Shown: positions 44,801 to 55,212 of the stretch, piece after piece
Numbering within the stretch: position 1 is the stretch's first letter
How the letters are laid out: the number at the start of each line of letters is the position of its first letter
Assembly: GCF_000170755.1 (NCBI RefSeq)
Contig: NZ_ABCK01000003.1
Coordinates: 248,001 to 312,000 of the forward strand
Length of the DNA stretch: 64,000 nucleotides
Direction of reading: 5' to 3'
From: Lentisphaera araneosa HTCC2155
Lineage (GTDB): Bacteria; Verrucomicrobiota; Lentisphaeria; Lentisphaerales; Lentisphaeraceae
Program-made: the position numbers and the translations under genes
The notes under the pieces: generated by a model
Told to the model about the DNA's origin: nothing
Database searches by the model: none
What the model saw: the letters and a program-made list of their open reading frames with translations, nothing else

Positions 44801-46063
44801 TTACTTGAGGCGTTCGAGTGCGCGCCAAGCAATATCATTGCGGTAGAAAGCGTCTTTCCAACTAATTTTCTTTGTCGCTTCATAAGCTTTTTCACGAGCT
44901 GTGACAATATCAGCAGCACGAGCTGTGATACCGAGAACACGACCGCCAGTATTGACGAGCTTGCCATCTTTTAAAGATGTACCAGCGTGGAAAACCATAG
45001 CGCCGTTTTCTTCAGCGGCTTCGATACCAGTGATTTCGTGACCTTTCTCATAAGAAGCAGGGTAACCACCAGAAGCCATTACCACACAAAGTGCTTGATC
45101 GTCAGAGAATTTCATATCAACTTCAGCGAGTTTGCCTTGAGCTGTTTTGAGTAGGGCGTCAGCGAGGCTGCTTTCCATGCGGATAAGCACAGATTGTGTT
45201 TCGGGATCGCCGAAACGTACATTGAACTCGAGAACCTTAGGGCCATCTTCGTCAATCATGAGACCGATGAAAACGATGCCACGGAAGTCGAGGCCTTCTG
45301 CTTGAACACCTTTGAGGAATTTCGTGAGGACTTCGTCTTTGATGAACTGTTCCATTTCGGCATCAACAACTGGTGCCGGAGAATAAGTACCCATGCCGCC
45401 AGTGTTTGGACCTTTGTCGCCTTCGTAAGCACGCTTGTGGTCTTGTGCAGAAGCCACAAATTTAATCGTTTCACCATCGAGGAAAGCAAAGATTGAAGCT
45501 TCTTCACCGACGAGACATTCTTCAATAACAACGCGAGCACCAGCAGAGCCAAATGCGCCATCGAAGCAATCTTTCACAGCCGCAACAGCTTGTTCCATTG
45601 TGTCGGCAACCGTCACGCCTTTACCAGCAGCAAGGCCATCAGCTTTAATCACAATCGGAGCGCCTTGCGCTTCGAGGTAAGTAAGTGCGTCGGCTTCGTT
45701 GTCGAAAGTGCCGCTAGCTGCCGTTGGGATCTCGTACTTATCCATAAAAATATTGGCGTAAGTTTTTGAACCTTCGAGTTGAGCTGCGTCTTTGTCTGGA
45801 CCAAAAACGTCAAGACCTTTGTCGCGGAAAATATTGACGATGCCTTCGCAGAGGGGTACCTCGGGGCCGACCATTGTGAGGGCGATATCATTTTCTTTTG
45901 CGAAGTTCGCAAGTTCGTTGTGATCTGAAATGTCGATGCATTCGATGTCTTTCATGCCTGGATTGCCAGGTGCGCAGTAGACTTTAGTGACTTCTGGGTC
46001 CTGAGTCATTTTCCATGCAATAGCGTGTTCGCGACCACCGCCGCCAATTACTAAAACTTTCAT
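44801..46063 (-). CDS. purD: Phosphoribosylamine-glycine ligase
   Basis: 420 residues, ATP-grasp enzyme for the second step of purine synthesis. MKVLVIGGGGREHAIAWK at the N terminus, IKADGLAAGKGV, PNTGGMGTYSPAP and EFNVRFGDPETQ are all intact. It begins 3 nt after cysS in the same operon; linking purine and cysteinyl-tRNA genes has no known logic. Confidence 0.96.
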   Translation of the reverse strand: MKVLVIGGGGREHAIAWKMTQDPEVTKVYCAPGNPGMKDIECIDISDHNELANFAKENDIALTMVGPEVPLCEGIVNIFRDKGLDVFGPDKDAAQLEGSKTYANIFMDKYEIPTAASGTFDNEADALTYLEAQGAPIVIKADGLAAGKGVTVADTMEQAVAAVKDCFDGAFGSAGARVVIEECLVGEEASIFAFLDGETIKFVASAQDHKRAYEGDKGPNTGGMGTYSPAPVVDAEMEQFIKDEVLTKFLKGVQAEGLDFRGIVFIGLMIDEDGPKVLEFNVRFGDPETQSVLIRMESSLADALLKTAQGKLAEVDMKFSDDQALCVVMASGGYPASYEKGHEITGIEAAEENGAMVFHAGTSLKDGKLVNTGGRVLGITARAADIVTAREKAYEATKKISWKDAFYRNDIAWRALERLK

Positions 46064-46066
46064 AAA

Positions 46067-47485
46067 TTATCCTTTTTTAACTTTTGGCCCAGCGGGAGTG
46101 TCTTCGATGACCCATCCTTGAGCTTTTAACTGATCGCGTATCTCGTCGGAGCGGCCCCAGTTTTTGTCGGCGCGTGCTTGTTGGCGTTCTTCTGCGAGAG
46201 CTAAAATCTCGGCGGGAACATCATTGTCAAGGTCAAATTTCATGACATCGAGAATACGGTTGAAATATTTGAGGGTGTTGAGTAAAGCCTCTTGATTCAC
46301 AGTTTCATTAGAATCGAGGATGCGGTTGCCTTCGCGGATGAAGTCAAACATTTTACCGAGTGCACCTGAGATATTGAGGTCGTCATTGAGTGAATCGAGG
46401 AATTCATCTTGTGCTTTAGCACAGAGTTCCGAGAGTTCAGAGCTGAGTTCACCATCGGCTTTGTCCTTGATGCGCTCGATAAAGTTCTGCAAACGGGTGA
46501 TTGCGGCTCTCGCATTGCTTAAGCTCTCAGATTTCTCAGCTCCAGTTTCCACAACAAAGTTTAAACCAGCGCGGTAATGAGTGGCTAAAAGCATATAACG
46601 AACTTCTGCTCCAGCCCAACCTTTTTCCGTGAGTTGAGCGAGGGTGTAGAAGTTGCCGAGAGATTTTGACATTTTTGCATTGTTGATACGCAAATGTGCA
46701 CAGTGCATCCAGTAATTCACATATTTGCAACCATTAGCAGCTTCACTCTGAGCGATTTCATCTTCGTGGTGAGGGAACATATTGTCAACGCCACCCGTGT
46801 GCATGTCGAAGTGATCGCCGAGAGTTGCTTTGGCCATGGCCGAGCATTCAATGTGCCAGCCTGGACGGCCTTCGCCCCAAGGGCTATCCCATTTGACGTC
46901 ACCATCAGCTTTATCCCAAGCTTTCCAGAGAGCGAAGTCAGAGACGGACTCTTTTTCGTACTCATCTGTTTTGACTCGAGTACCAGACATTTGATTGTCA
47001 CGGTCAATTTTTGCGAGGCAGCCATAGTGTTCGAACTTATCGATTGAGTAGTAGACGCATTTGTCATCAGCTAAGTAAGCGTAGCCCTTGTCGACGAGAG
47101 TCTGGATCATATCAATCATCTGAGGGATGTGATCCGTAGCCGCGGGGTAGTGTTCCGCAGGTTCGACGTTGAGTTTTTCTAAGTCTTCGAAAAAAGCTTT
47201 TTTGTAGATCGCAGTGAAGTCATTAAGACTCATGCCAGCTTTCTGAGAGTCGCGAATCGTTTTGTCATCGACGTCAGTTAAGTTCATGACTTGAGTGACT
47301 TTATAATCGTTGAGCTTGAGAACTCGACGCAAAAGGTCTTCGAAAACATAGGCACGGAAATTGCCAATATGAGCATAGTTGTAAACAGTAGGGCCACATG
47401 TGTAGAGCCTAGCTTCACCCTCATTGATGGGAGTGAATGGCTCGGCTTCACGAGACATGGTGTTATGGAAGGAAAGTTTTCTCAT
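46067..47485 (-). CDS. cysS: Cysteinyl-tRNA synthetase
   Basis: 472 residues, class I synthetase. Zinc and HIGH region LYTCGPTVYNYAHIGNFR, WHIECSAM, HHEDEIAQSE, and KMSKS as AKMSKSLGNF. The frame opens at TTG 47494, but ATG 47485 (MRKLSFHN) is the natural start. 14 nt after frr and 3 nt before purD. Confidence 0.96.
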   Translation of the reverse strand: MRKLSFHNTMSREAEPFTPINEGEARLYTCGPTVYNYAHIGNFRAYVFEDLLRRVLKLNDYKVTQVMNLTDVDDKTIRDSQKAGMSLNDFTAIYKKAFFEDLEKLNVEPAEHYPAATDHIPQMIDMIQTLVDKGYAYLADDKCVYYSIDKFEHYGCLAKIDRDNQMSGTRVKTDEYEKESVSDFALWKAWDKADGDVKWDSPWGEGRPGWHIECSAMAKATLGDHFDMHTGGVDNMFPHHEDEIAQSEAANGCKYVNYWMHCAHLRINNAKMSKSLGNFYTLAQLTEKGWAGAEVRYMLLATHYRAGLNFVVETGAEKSESLSNARAAITRLQNFIERIKDKADGELSSELSELCAKAQDEFLDSLNDDLNISGALGKMFDFIREGNRILDSNETVNQEALLNTLKYFNRILDVMKFDLDNDVPAEILALAEERQQARADKNWGRSDEIRDQLKAQGWVIEDTPAGPKVKKG

Positions 47486-47499
47486 TATTTTCAAATGAC

Positions 47500-48066
47500 T
47501 TAAACGGTCATTAAATCCTTTTCTTTGGCAGCGCTCAATGAAGCGATTTCATCGATCTTTTTGTTAGTGAGATCTTGGATGTCAGTTACGAGACCCTTTT
47601 GGTGGTCTTCAGAAAGCTCGTGGTCCTTGAGAGCTTTTTTGAGGTAATCATTACCCTCGCGACGGATATTACGGATGTTGATCTTGTGTTCTTCACCTTT
47701 ACCCTTGAGGTCTTTAACCATGTCTTTACGACGATCTTCAGTAAGTTCAGGAATAGGGAGGCGAATGAGCTGGCCGTCATTCATTGGAGTGATACCGATG
47801 TTCGCCATCATCAGAGCTTTTTCGATATCGGGAAGAATTGTTGCATCGTAGGGCTGGATAGCGATTGTACGAGCATCAGGAGTACTGATGCCGGCTGTTT
47901 CTTTAAGGCGCATTTTTGTGCCGTAAGCATCAACCATGATATCTTGAACGAGGGCGGGAGTCGCTTTACCCGTGCTATAAGCATCAATTTGAGATTGGAA
48001 GTGGGCAATTGCCTTATCCATTTTTTCAGTGATTTCGTCAACAACTGTGTCTACTGTATAAGCCAT
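47500..48066 (-). CDS. frr: Ribosome recycling factor
   Basis: 188 residues from MAYTVDTVVDEITEKMDKA. Splits post-termination ribosomes with EF-G. RTIAIQPYDATILPDIEKAL, IRLPIPELTEDRRKDMVK and NIRNIRREGNDYLKK are signatures. The frame extends 17 codons upstream to 48117 without family features; AAGG lies 9 nt before ATG 48066. First gene of its operon. Confidence 0.96.
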   Translation of the reverse strand: MAYTVDTVVDEITEKMDKAIAHFQSQIDAYSTGKATPALVQDIMVDAYGTKMRLKETAGISTPDARTIAIQPYDATILPDIEKALMMANIGITPMNDGQLIRLPIPELTEDRRKDMVKDLKGKGEEHKINIRNIRREGNDYLKKALKDHELSEDHQKGLVTDIQDLTNKKIDEIASLSAAKEKDLMTV

Positions 48067-48336
48067 GATGTGTACCTTGGATTTAATTAATAATAAAAGC
48101 ACAGAAATAGACTGCAAAAGTGCTTATTTTCAACAAGAAAATCTAGAGAGCGGGTCATAGTTTTTCTTCTTGAGAAGAAATCTATGGCGAGCTGATTGAA
48201 ACTGTGCTCATATAAAATGAGAAGAAAGTACCTTATTTATCAATAAAAGTGCTTCTGCGTGGATCTTCTGTGAGTTTAAAAAGACTTTTGATCATGCATT
48301 TTATGAAGATGTTTAATTCGAGGAAGTAAAGGGTTT

Positions 48337-48672
48337 ATGAAAGTTGAAAATTTTGATCAATTAGCGCTTAAGAATGTGGCTCATAAATGCGATGTGAAAC
48401 GTCAGCGCTTTCTGGAGAAAGGCGATATTCCTTTCTTAACTAATTTCTCTCGTGCTTTTTTTGAAGTGGGGCAAAAAGTTGAGGCTCACGTTCATGAGGA
48501 TATGCACGAAGTTTTTTTCGTGTTAAAGGGTGAAGGAGAAATGGAGGTCGATGGTGAAGTCTTTGAAATTAAATGCAATGATGCGATTTGGATTGAGGCA
48601 GGGGAAAGTCATCAAATTCAAGCCTTAAGTCCTTTGGAATTACTTTATTTCGGCCTTGAAGAAAAGGAATAA
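48337..48672 (+). CDS. Small single-domain cupin protein
   Basis: 111 residues. Cupin motif 1 AHVHEDMHEVFFVLKGEGEM and motif 2 IWIEAGESHQI supply the His/Glu/His metal ligands. Function unknown; such proteins bind small molecules or isomerise sugars. Stands alone; 270 nt upstream is a divergent region shared with frr. Confidence 0.8.
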   Translation: MKVENFDQLALKNVAHKCDVKRQRFLEKGDIPFLTNFSRAFFEVGQKVEAHVHEDMHEVFFVLKGEGEMEVDGEVFEIKCNDAIWIEAGESHQIQALSPLELLYFGLEEKE

Positions 48673-48860
48673 ATGACTCCTTGAATTTTGGGAAGTTACA
48701 TTTAATGTTATAAAATATGTTAAAATTTGATTAGTGCATTTTTAAAATTATGCAAATAAAGCATATTCAAGCATCGATCAGTCTTGTAAATGACTTTATT
48801 CTCATCAGAATGAGTCTATGAATTTGTTAGATTAAACTAAAAAAGAAATAGGAAAACAAC

Positions 48861-49817
48861 ATGAGTGTTTTAGACAGCTTAAAATCAAAAACAACTGTGG
48901 TAGCCGATACAGGTGACTTCGAGGCAATGAAAACTTACTTGCCGACAGATGCGACGACCAACCCTTCTTTAATTTATGCCGCTTCACAGATGCCTCAGTA
49001 CGCATCATTAGTTGATGATGCAATTGCTTACGGCAAAGGGAAATCAAGTGATAAAGCTGTTCAGCTTGATTTAGCAATGGACAAGCTCTCAGTGAATTTT
49101 GGCCTCGAGATTTTGAAAATCGTTCCTCGTTATGTTTCAACTGAAGTTGATGCAAGATTATCTTACGATATGCAGGGTACAGTGGATAAAGCACGTGAAC
49201 TCATTGCTCTCTATGAAGAGGCGGGCATTTCTAAAGATCGTATTTTGATTAAAATTGCGTCCACTTGGGAAGGCGTAAAAGCTGCAGAAGTTCTTCGTAA
49301 AGAAGGCATTCGTTGCAACATGACTTTACTCTTTAGTTTTGCTCAGGCCGTGGCTTGTGCTGAAGCTGGCGTTTACCTCATCTCTCCTTTTGTTGGTCGT
49401 ATTCGCGATTGGTACATGAAGGATACGGGTTTGGAATATGGTCCTGAAGAAGATCCTGGTGTGATCTCTGTACGTAATATTTATAATTACTACAAAAAAT
49501 TTGGCTACGAGACAGTAGTGATGGGTGCATCATTCCGTACAGCTGATGAAGTGATGGCTTTAGCGGGGTGCGATTTATTGACAATTGCACCAAAGCTTCT
49601 TAAAGAACTCGAAGAGCGCAACGAAGATTTGCCTACTCACCTCTCTGAAGAAACCGCAGTAGATAAATGTGAAAATGAAAAGATTGAACTCGACGAAAAA
49701 TCTTTCCGTTGGATGCATAACTCAGATGCAATGGCAGTAGAAAAACTTGCTCAAGGTATCCGCGGTTTTGCGGCGGACTTAGAGAAATTAGAAGCCTACA
49801 TCGCTGAAAAACTCTAG
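48861..49817 (+). CDS. tal: Transaldolase
   Basis: 318 residues, pentose phosphate pathway. Schiff-base Lys in [29 protein letters not shown] at the N terminus, [21 protein letters not shown], and [16 protein letters not shown] just before the start; terminator follows. Confidence 0.96.
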   Translation: MSVLDSLKSKTTVVADTGDFEAMKTYLPTDATTNPSLIYAASQMPQYASLVDDAIAYGKGKSSDKAVQLDLAMDKLSVNFGLEILKIVPRYVSTEVDARLSYDMQGTVDKARELIALYEEAGISKDRILIKIASTWEGVKAAEVLRKEGIRCNMTLLFSFAQAVACAEAGVYLISPFVGRIRDWYMKDTGLEYGPEEDPGVISVRNIYNYYKKFGYETVVMGASFRTADEVMALAGCDLLTIAPKLLKELEERNEDLPTHLSEETAVDKCENEKIELDEKSFRWMHNSDAMAVEKLAQGIRGFAADLEKLEAYIAEKL

Positions 49818-49837
49818 AGTTTAAGCTAAAGATTTAA

Positions 49838-49868
49838 GAGCCCGTTCATTTGATGGACGGGCTTTTTT
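49838..49868 (+). terminator. Rho-independent terminator of tal
   Basis: AGCCCGT and ACGGGCT arms with an inner CA/TG pair, followed by six T residues. Confidence 0.93.
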
Positions 49869-49904
49869 GTGTTTTGGAGATGTGGGATGATGAATCGCCT
49901 CACT

Positions 49905-49985
49905 CCGGCGGGGAGGTGTTGCCGCACGGGCGGATAAAGGGCAGGTGCTGCCACACGGGCGATACTGCCGTATGGGCGGATGAGA
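49905..49985 (+). repeat. Three related G/C-rich short repeats
   Basis: TTGCCGCACGGGCGGATAA, GCTGCCACACGGGCGATACT and ACTGCCGTATGGGCGGATGA are imperfect copies of one roughly 20-nt GCC...GGGC palindrome. A fourth copy (GCTGCCGTAGGGGCGGATAA) lies after 5S at 32557-32576. Confidence 0.7.
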
Positions 49986-50085
49986 AGAGGGGAAATATTT
50001 GTGAAGGTCTTGGGAGCTCTGATCGATAAATTTTGTTTATTTGGAGAATGGCTCTAAGTTTATTTAAAGACAAATGAGAGAGTTT

Positions 50086-51120
50086 ATGTTTTTTCAAAAA
50101 ATTAGTTTACTAAGTGCTTGTTTGATGTGCTTGTCAGGTTTTGCTTTAGAGCCTTTCCGTGGAGAAAAACTTTGGGGTTTTAAGGATGATAAAGATAAGC
50201 TTGTCGTGGAAGAGCAGTTTCTTGAAGTTCGTTCTTTTGTAAGGAAGCTAGCGGCGGTGAGAAATGAAAACGGCTGGGGTTTCATCAATGATAAGGGCAT
50301 CTTAATCTTAGAACCTCAAGCCGAGGAAGAGCCCAAATCTTTGGGCGGACGTACGTATTTTAAAGTTAAGAAGCAAATGGGCATGGTCGATAATGCCCAA
50401 GGGCTTTTGGTCTTTCCCGCACAGTACCAAAGTATTAAAAAATTTGGCGATAAACTTTACCTTTTAAAAAAGGGTGATTTATGGTATGCCTCGGATGATA
50501 AAGGACAATTTGTCTTAAGCTCGGGTTTTAGCCTCGTTTATAAAATTAATGAAAGTTTTCTAGCCTTTAAAACCGATAAGGGCTGGGGAATTATTGATCA
50601 AACGCCCTCAATTGTCACTCAGCCCTTTGCAGAAAAGATTGATGCTCCCAAGGGTGGAATGATGCGCTTTAAGAAAAATGGGCTCTATGGTTTTATGGAT
50701 AATGCAGGGCAGTTGATCATAAGTGCAGAATACGAAGATGCGACAGAGTTTACTGATTCGGGAGTGGCTTTTGTGAAAAATGGTCAGATGTGGGATAAAA
50801 TAGATCGTCAAGGCAATGTCTTGAATCAGAGTTCGAGTGCAGCGCAAGAAGATCCGGTTGATTTGGTGGCGCGTTTATTCAAGCAAGATAAAAAAGATAC
50901 GAAAGTCGAGATCTATAATAGTAATAACTACCATCGTTATAACTATGCATATCCTTATGTTTACCGCCGTGCTTACATGCGTCCAGTTCCTTATAAACAC
51001 CCGAGATACAATAAACGCTACCCAAAAACAAGTTTTGGTTTGGGGACTCATCTTTACTTTAGAGATGGTAAGATTCGTGTCGGTGGTGGTCCCAGTATGG
51101 GTGTGGGTTGGAGACTCTAG
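50086..51120 (+). CDS. Secreted WG-repeat protein
   Basis: 344 residues from MFFQKISLLSACLMCLSG, a signal peptide. Three or more WG (KWG) repeats: NGWGFINDKGILILEPQ, KGWGIIDQTPSIVTQP and LYGFMDNAGQLIISAEYED. The C terminus is Tyr/Arg-rich (YNYAYPYVYRRAYMRPVPY) and ends in SFGLGTHLYFRDGKIRVGG. Probably an outer-surface beta protein; function unknown. ATG 50086 has GAGAG 5 nt upstream; ATG 50074 is an alternative. Confidence 0.75.
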   Translation: MFFQKISLLSACLMCLSGFALEPFRGEKLWGFKDDKDKLVVEEQFLEVRSFVRKLAAVRNENGWGFINDKGILILEPQAEEEPKSLGGRTYFKVKKQMGMVDNAQGLLVFPAQYQSIKKFGDKLYLLKKGDLWYASDDKGQFVLSSGFSLVYKINESFLAFKTDKGWGIIDQTPSIVTQPFAEKIDAPKGGMMRFKKNGLYGFMDNAGQLIISAEYEDATEFTDSGVAFVKNGQMWDKIDRQGNVLNQSSSAAQEDPVDLVARLFKQDKKDTKVEIYNSNNYHRYNYAYPYVYRRAYMRPVPYKHPRYNKRYPKTSFGLGTHLYFRDGKIRVGGGPSMGVGWRL

Positions 51121-51249
51121 TCAAGTAAGGTGATGAATTTTAGCTTGCCTAAGTCTAATAAACTTAAATAAATTGGCGAAGTCTTTGCGAGCTCTTGTGG
51201 CTCTTTGCTCCTTATGAGTTATTTTTGAAGTAATTTTTTAGGAGAATGT

Positions 51250-53175
51250 ATGAAATTTTTTACTTTACTTACGCTTTGCTTCAGTTTTATTCTGAGTGCG
51301 GAGCATGCTTCGGATCGCGCTTTAGATTCCTTAGTAACAATAATTGATTCCGGGGCTCAGAGAGATCAGGTCGATCGTTTCTTTATGGAACCCAAAGCTG
51401 ATTTAGATTTACAGAAGTTTTCTCAGGTGCTCAAGCGCATTCAGTTGCATGAGATCGAGGCAATGGTTGAAGGACCAGTTGTTTACTATCCCATCAACGA
51501 AGCAGCTATTTACATGTTGGAAACAGAGAGCGGCTGGAAGTTTGCGCCTTCCGCAACGCGCCATTTTGACGATATTTATCAGGCGGCTTTCAAGTTTTCG
51601 AGCCCAGAGAAGACGATTGAGTATTATTTAGAAAGTATTTTAGCCAAAAACTATAGTGAATCACTCTCCTGCATTATTCGCGGTAAAGAAAATTTTCAGT
51701 ACCTAGAAGGCAAATTGCCCGAGTCGTCGGCGTTTGCTCTAGAAAATTTTGCTGTATTTATGCAGGCGAATCCTTTAGATACTTTGCAGGCGGATTCCTA
51801 TGAAGTCGATGTCTTGCGAACTTACAATACAGATTTAGGTGAAATCAACTTCGTACTCGATCGTGGTGATTGGCTGATAACTTCCTCCACCTCAAAGAAT
51901 TTGATTCGCGATCATTTTGGTCAAGAAAATATCAATGATTTGAGTGAAGTTCTTCCCGATGAATTGAGCGGAGTTGTTTTGATGCTGCGCAAAATGCAGT
52001 GGCTCTATATCGTCGTTGTGTTATTCTTCGGCTTTGCCTTGCAATGGATTCTGACTAAGATTCTTCGCCGTACAATTGTCAGGAAATTTGAGCGTCATGG
52101 CAAAGTCATTTCCAGTAAGAAGAGTAATAAGTTCTTGGGTGTTTTCTCGATGGCGATTTCATTTTACTTATTGATTCCCTATGTGGCGGAACCTTCCGAT
52201 ATTCTCCTGAAGAGCCGTAAAGTTGCCTTTATTATAGCGCTGATTGCAGGCATTATGGTGCTTTCGAAGGTTCTCGATTTAGTCATGAATGTTTTTTATG
52301 ATAAGGCGCAGGGAACTCAGACGAAAGTTGATGACGTACTCATCCCCATGGTGCATAAAGTTTTTCGCTTTATTTTGTTTTTTGTGGGCTTCTCTTTTGT
52401 CGCTAGCAATATGGGGGTCAATGTTACCAGTATTATTGCCGGTTTAGGTATCGGTGGTGTGGCTCTTGCGCTCGCCGCAAAAGATACTGTAGAGAACGTT
52501 TTCGGCTCGATTACTTTGCTCTTTGACCGTCCCTTTGAAGTGGGCGACTGGGTGGTGATTAATAATGTTGAGGGCACGGTGGAATCGATTGGCTTGCGTT
52601 CGACTCGAGTGCGTACTTTCTACTGTTCCTTAGTGAATGTGCCCAATGCGAATTTGATTCGTGCTAATGTGGATAACTTTGGTCGTCGTTCTTACCGCCG
52701 CATTAAAACAGTTTTAAGCATTACTTATGATACGCCGCCAGAAAAGATTGAAGCTTTTTGTGAGGGGGTACGCGAAGTGATTCGCAATCATCCGACCACA
52801 CGCAAAGATTATTATCACGTGTACCTAAATCAGTTTAATTCTTCCTCCCTAGATATTCTTTTGTACTGCTTCCTCGACGTGAGTGATTGGGCAATTGAGC
52901 TACGTGAACGTCAGCGTTTATTTTTAGATATCATTCGCTTGGCCAATCGCCTTGGTGTCTCTTTTGCCTTCCCAACTCAAAGTCTACATATGGTGAAGCC
53001 AGAGGATTTATATGAACCCGAATTGGCAACTAAAGTGGAAAATATCGAAAATTCATATATAGGTGCAAGGCAAAAAGCTAATCAAGTGATACAAGAAAGT
53101 GGTAGTACTCGTTCCCATCCCGGAGCTATAAACTACAAATCAGGGAATGACTACGTACTTTCTGAAAAAGGTTAA
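51250..53175 (+). CDS. MscS-family mechanosensitive channel with periplasmic domain
   Basis: 641 residues. Signal peptide, about 230-residue periplasmic region, then four or more membrane helices from about 255. The pore-lining helix is GLGIGGVALALAAKDTVENV, followed by the beta domain (DRPFEVGDWVVI, VESIGLRSTRVRTF) and the cytoplasmic vestibule. It releases solutes under hypo-osmotic shock. AGGAGA 5 nt before the ATG. The aminotransferase gene starts 2 nt after its stop. Confidence 0.9.
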   Translation: MKFFTLLTLCFSFILSAEHASDRALDSLVTIIDSGAQRDQVDRFFMEPKADLDLQKFSQVLKRIQLHEIEAMVEGPVVYYPINEAAIYMLETESGWKFAPSATRHFDDIYQAAFKFSSPEKTIEYYLESILAKNYSESLSCIIRGKENFQYLEGKLPESSAFALENFAVFMQANPLDTLQADSYEVDVLRTYNTDLGEINFVLDRGDWLITSSTSKNLIRDHFGQENINDLSEVLPDELSGVVLMLRKMQWLYIVVVLFFGFALQWILTKILRRTIVRKFERHGKVISSKKSNKFLGVFSMAISFYLLIPYVAEPSDILLKSRKVAFIIALIAGIMVLSKVLDLVMNVFYDKAQGTQTKVDDVLIPMVHKVFRFILFFVGFSFVASNMGVNVTSIIAGLGIGGVALALAAKDTVENVFGSITLLFDRPFEVGDWVVINNVEGTVESIGLRSTRVRTFYCSLVNVPNANLIRANVDNFGRRSYRRIKTVLSITYDTPPEKIEAFCEGVREVIRNHPTTRKDYYHVYLNQFNSSSLDILLYCFLDVSDWAIELRERQRLFLDIIRLANRLGVSFAFPTQSLHMVKPEDLYEPELATKVENIENSYIGARQKANQVIQESGSTRSHPGAINYKSGNDYVLSEKG

Positions 53176-53177
53176 TT

Positions 53178-54395
53178 ATGAAGAAAATCGGTAAATCCTC
53201 TCATTTAGAGTCAGTTAAATATGAGATTCGCGGACGTGTTGCGAAAGCCTCTGAGCGCCTTCGCTTAGATGGCGTCAACGTTCTTGAACTCAATATTGGC
53301 AACCCAGGTGTTTTCGGATTCAAAGTTCCAGATACAATGAATATGGCTTTGATCCGCAACCTTGAAAAATCGGCCGCCTATTGTGCGTCGAAGGGGATTT
53401 ATTCGGCGCGTGAAGCCATTGTTGTGGATACACAAAACCAAGGCGTAAAAGGACTCGATATTGATCGCGTGTATTTAGGAAATGGTGTGAGTGAACTCAT
53501 TCTCATGGCTATGGAAGGTTTACTTAACCTTGATGATGAAGTTTTATTGCCTTCACCCGATTACCCTTTGTGGAGTGCTGCAGTGAAAATTTCTGGTGGT
53601 CAGCCGGTTTATTATCCCTGTGATTCTAAAAATGATTGGATGCCCAATCTGGAAGCGATGGAAGCAAGTGTTACGAGTAAGACTCGTGGACTTGTGGTGA
53701 TTAACCCTAATAATCCAACGGGTGCGGTTTATTCTCGCGAGATACTAGAAGGCATCGTTGACATTGCTAGAAGACATAACTTGATCATTTTTTCAGATGA
53801 AATTTATTCGAAAGTTCTCTATGATGAGAATGAATTTATTCCTATGGCAACGCTTGCCGAAGATATCCTCATCGTCAGTTTCAATGGCCTGTCAAAATCC
53901 TATCGTGCTTGCGGTTTCCGCTGCGGTTGGATGTATTTAACGGGTGCAGTTGATATGGCGGAATCCTATCTCGAAGGTTTAGATTTATTGGCTTCCATGC
54001 GCCTGTGTTCAAATGTTCCAGCTCAGTGGGCCGTACAAACGGCACTTGGCGGATATCAATCTATTTTTGACCTTTGTTCAGGTGGGGGTCGTTTGAAGAG
54101 GCAGCGTGACCTCTGCCACAAAAGGCTCAATGCTATCGAGGGGGTTTCAGCTGTAAATGCTGGAGGGGCTCTTTACTTGTTTGCCGAAATTGACTTAGAT
54201 ATTTATAAGTTCTCTAATGATGAAGATTTTGTTTTGCGATTCTTAGAAGAAGAGCACGTGCTTTTGGTACATGGTTCGGGTTTCAACTACGAACGTTCTG
54301 CAGCTTTCCGCGTGGTATTCTTGCCTTATGAAGAGGATTTACAACGCGCCTTTGATCGCCTCGAAAAATTCTTAGCTCGTCATCGTCGTAAGTAA
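53178..54395 (+). CDS. alaA: AlaA-type PLP aminotransferase
   Basis: 405 residues, fold-type I class I/II. PLP-binding Lys in SFNGLSKSYRACGFRCGW, NPNNPTGAVYS and DEIYSKVLYD are intact. Closest in feel to AlaA/YfbQ, making alanine from glutamate and pyruvate; other small neutral amino acids are possible. Co-transcribed with the MscS gene (2 nt) and the MBL gene (0 nt). Confidence 0.88.
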   Translation: MKKIGKSSHLESVKYEIRGRVAKASERLRLDGVNVLELNIGNPGVFGFKVPDTMNMALIRNLEKSAAYCASKGIYSAREAIVVDTQNQGVKGLDIDRVYLGNGVSELILMAMEGLLNLDDEVLLPSPDYPLWSAAVKISGGQPVYYPCDSKNDWMPNLEAMEASVTSKTRGLVVINPNNPTGAVYSREILEGIVDIARRHNLIIFSDEIYSKVLYDENEFIPMATLAEDILIVSFNGLSKSYRACGFRCGWMYLTGAVDMAESYLEGLDLLASMRLCSNVPAQWAVQTALGGYQSIFDLCSGGGRLKRQRDLCHKRLNAIEGVSAVNAGGALYLFAEIDLDIYKFSNDEDFVLRFLEEEHVLLVHGSGFNYERSAAFRVVFLPYEEDLQRAFDRLEKFLARHRRK

Positions 54396-55163
54396 ATGTT
54401 TGAACTGACGTCTTTGGCCAGTGGCTCAAAAGGTAACTGTACGCTTATCGAGAATGATACTTCGGCCTACATCATTGATTGTGGCTTAAGTTTTAAGAAA
54501 CTCTGTGAAAAAATGAAGGCTCTTGGCAAAGATTTGGGGAAACTCAAAGGTATATTTGTCACTCATGAACACGCTGACCACGCCTCTGGTGTTCGAATCT
54601 GTGCCGATAAATTGGATATTGCGGTTTACGCAAATCACGATACGGCTCTTATGCTCAAGCAAAAAAACCGCATGGGCAAAAAATGTGTGATTTTTGAAAA
54701 TGGTCAAGAGATCTTTTTAGACGGAATGTGTTTTCAGCCTTTTTCAGTTCCACATGATGCGGTGAATACGGTGGCTTACAAAGTCGAATGCGAAGGTCGC
54801 AAAATTTCTGTTCTAACTGACTTGGGGAGTGTGACTGAGCTCGTTGTTAATCAAGTTCAGGGCAGTGAAGTTCTCATCTTAGAATGTAACTACGATCAGG
54901 ATATGTTGATGAATTGTGGTCGTCCCTGGCGTACAATTCAACGAATCATGAGTCGTCATGGTCATTTAAGTAATGAGCAGGCCATGGAGCTTTTAGAGCG
55001 TCTCATGCACCCAGGACTCAAAGATTTGTATATCGGTCACATCTCTGAAGATACCAATGACTACGCCTTGGTTTATGATGTTGTTACGAAGACTTTGGAT
55101 AAGTTGGGGCGCAACGATATTAAACCGCAGATTTTAAGGCGTCACGGCCTCTTAGAGGCCTAA
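54396..55163 (+). CDS. MBL-fold hydrolase, YycJ/WalJ type
   Basis: 255 residues. Metal site THEHADHASG; SLASGSKGNCTLIE at the N terminus and LEVNYD-like LECNYDQDML and IGHISEDTNDY later are typical of the YycJ/WalJ exonuclease-like group. Start codon follows the alaA stop with no gap. Nuclease activity is inferred from the family. Confidence 0.85.
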   Translation: MFELTSLASGSKGNCTLIENDTSAYIIDCGLSFKKLCEKMKALGKDLGKLKGIFVTHEHADHASGVRICADKLDIAVYANHDTALMLKQKNRMGKKCVIFENGQEIFLDGMCFQPFSVPHDAVNTVAYKVECEGRKISVLTDLGSVTELVVNQVQGSEVLILECNYDQDMLMNCGRPWRTIQRIMSRHGHLSNEQAMELLERLMHPGLKDLYIGHISEDTNDYALVYDVVTKTLDKLGRNDIKPQILRRHGLLEA

Positions 55164-55190
55164 AAAAGCCGCTTGTTGATAAGCGGCTTA
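55162..55190 (-). terminator. Terminator shared by convergent genes
   Basis: AAGCCGCTT and AAGCGGCTT pair around GTTGAT. The T-run is on the minus strand, so it mainly ends the response regulator gene, with the hairpin also serving the plus strand. Confidence 0.85.
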
Positions 55191-55212
55191 ATGAATATTT
55201 ATTGAGTGGCTT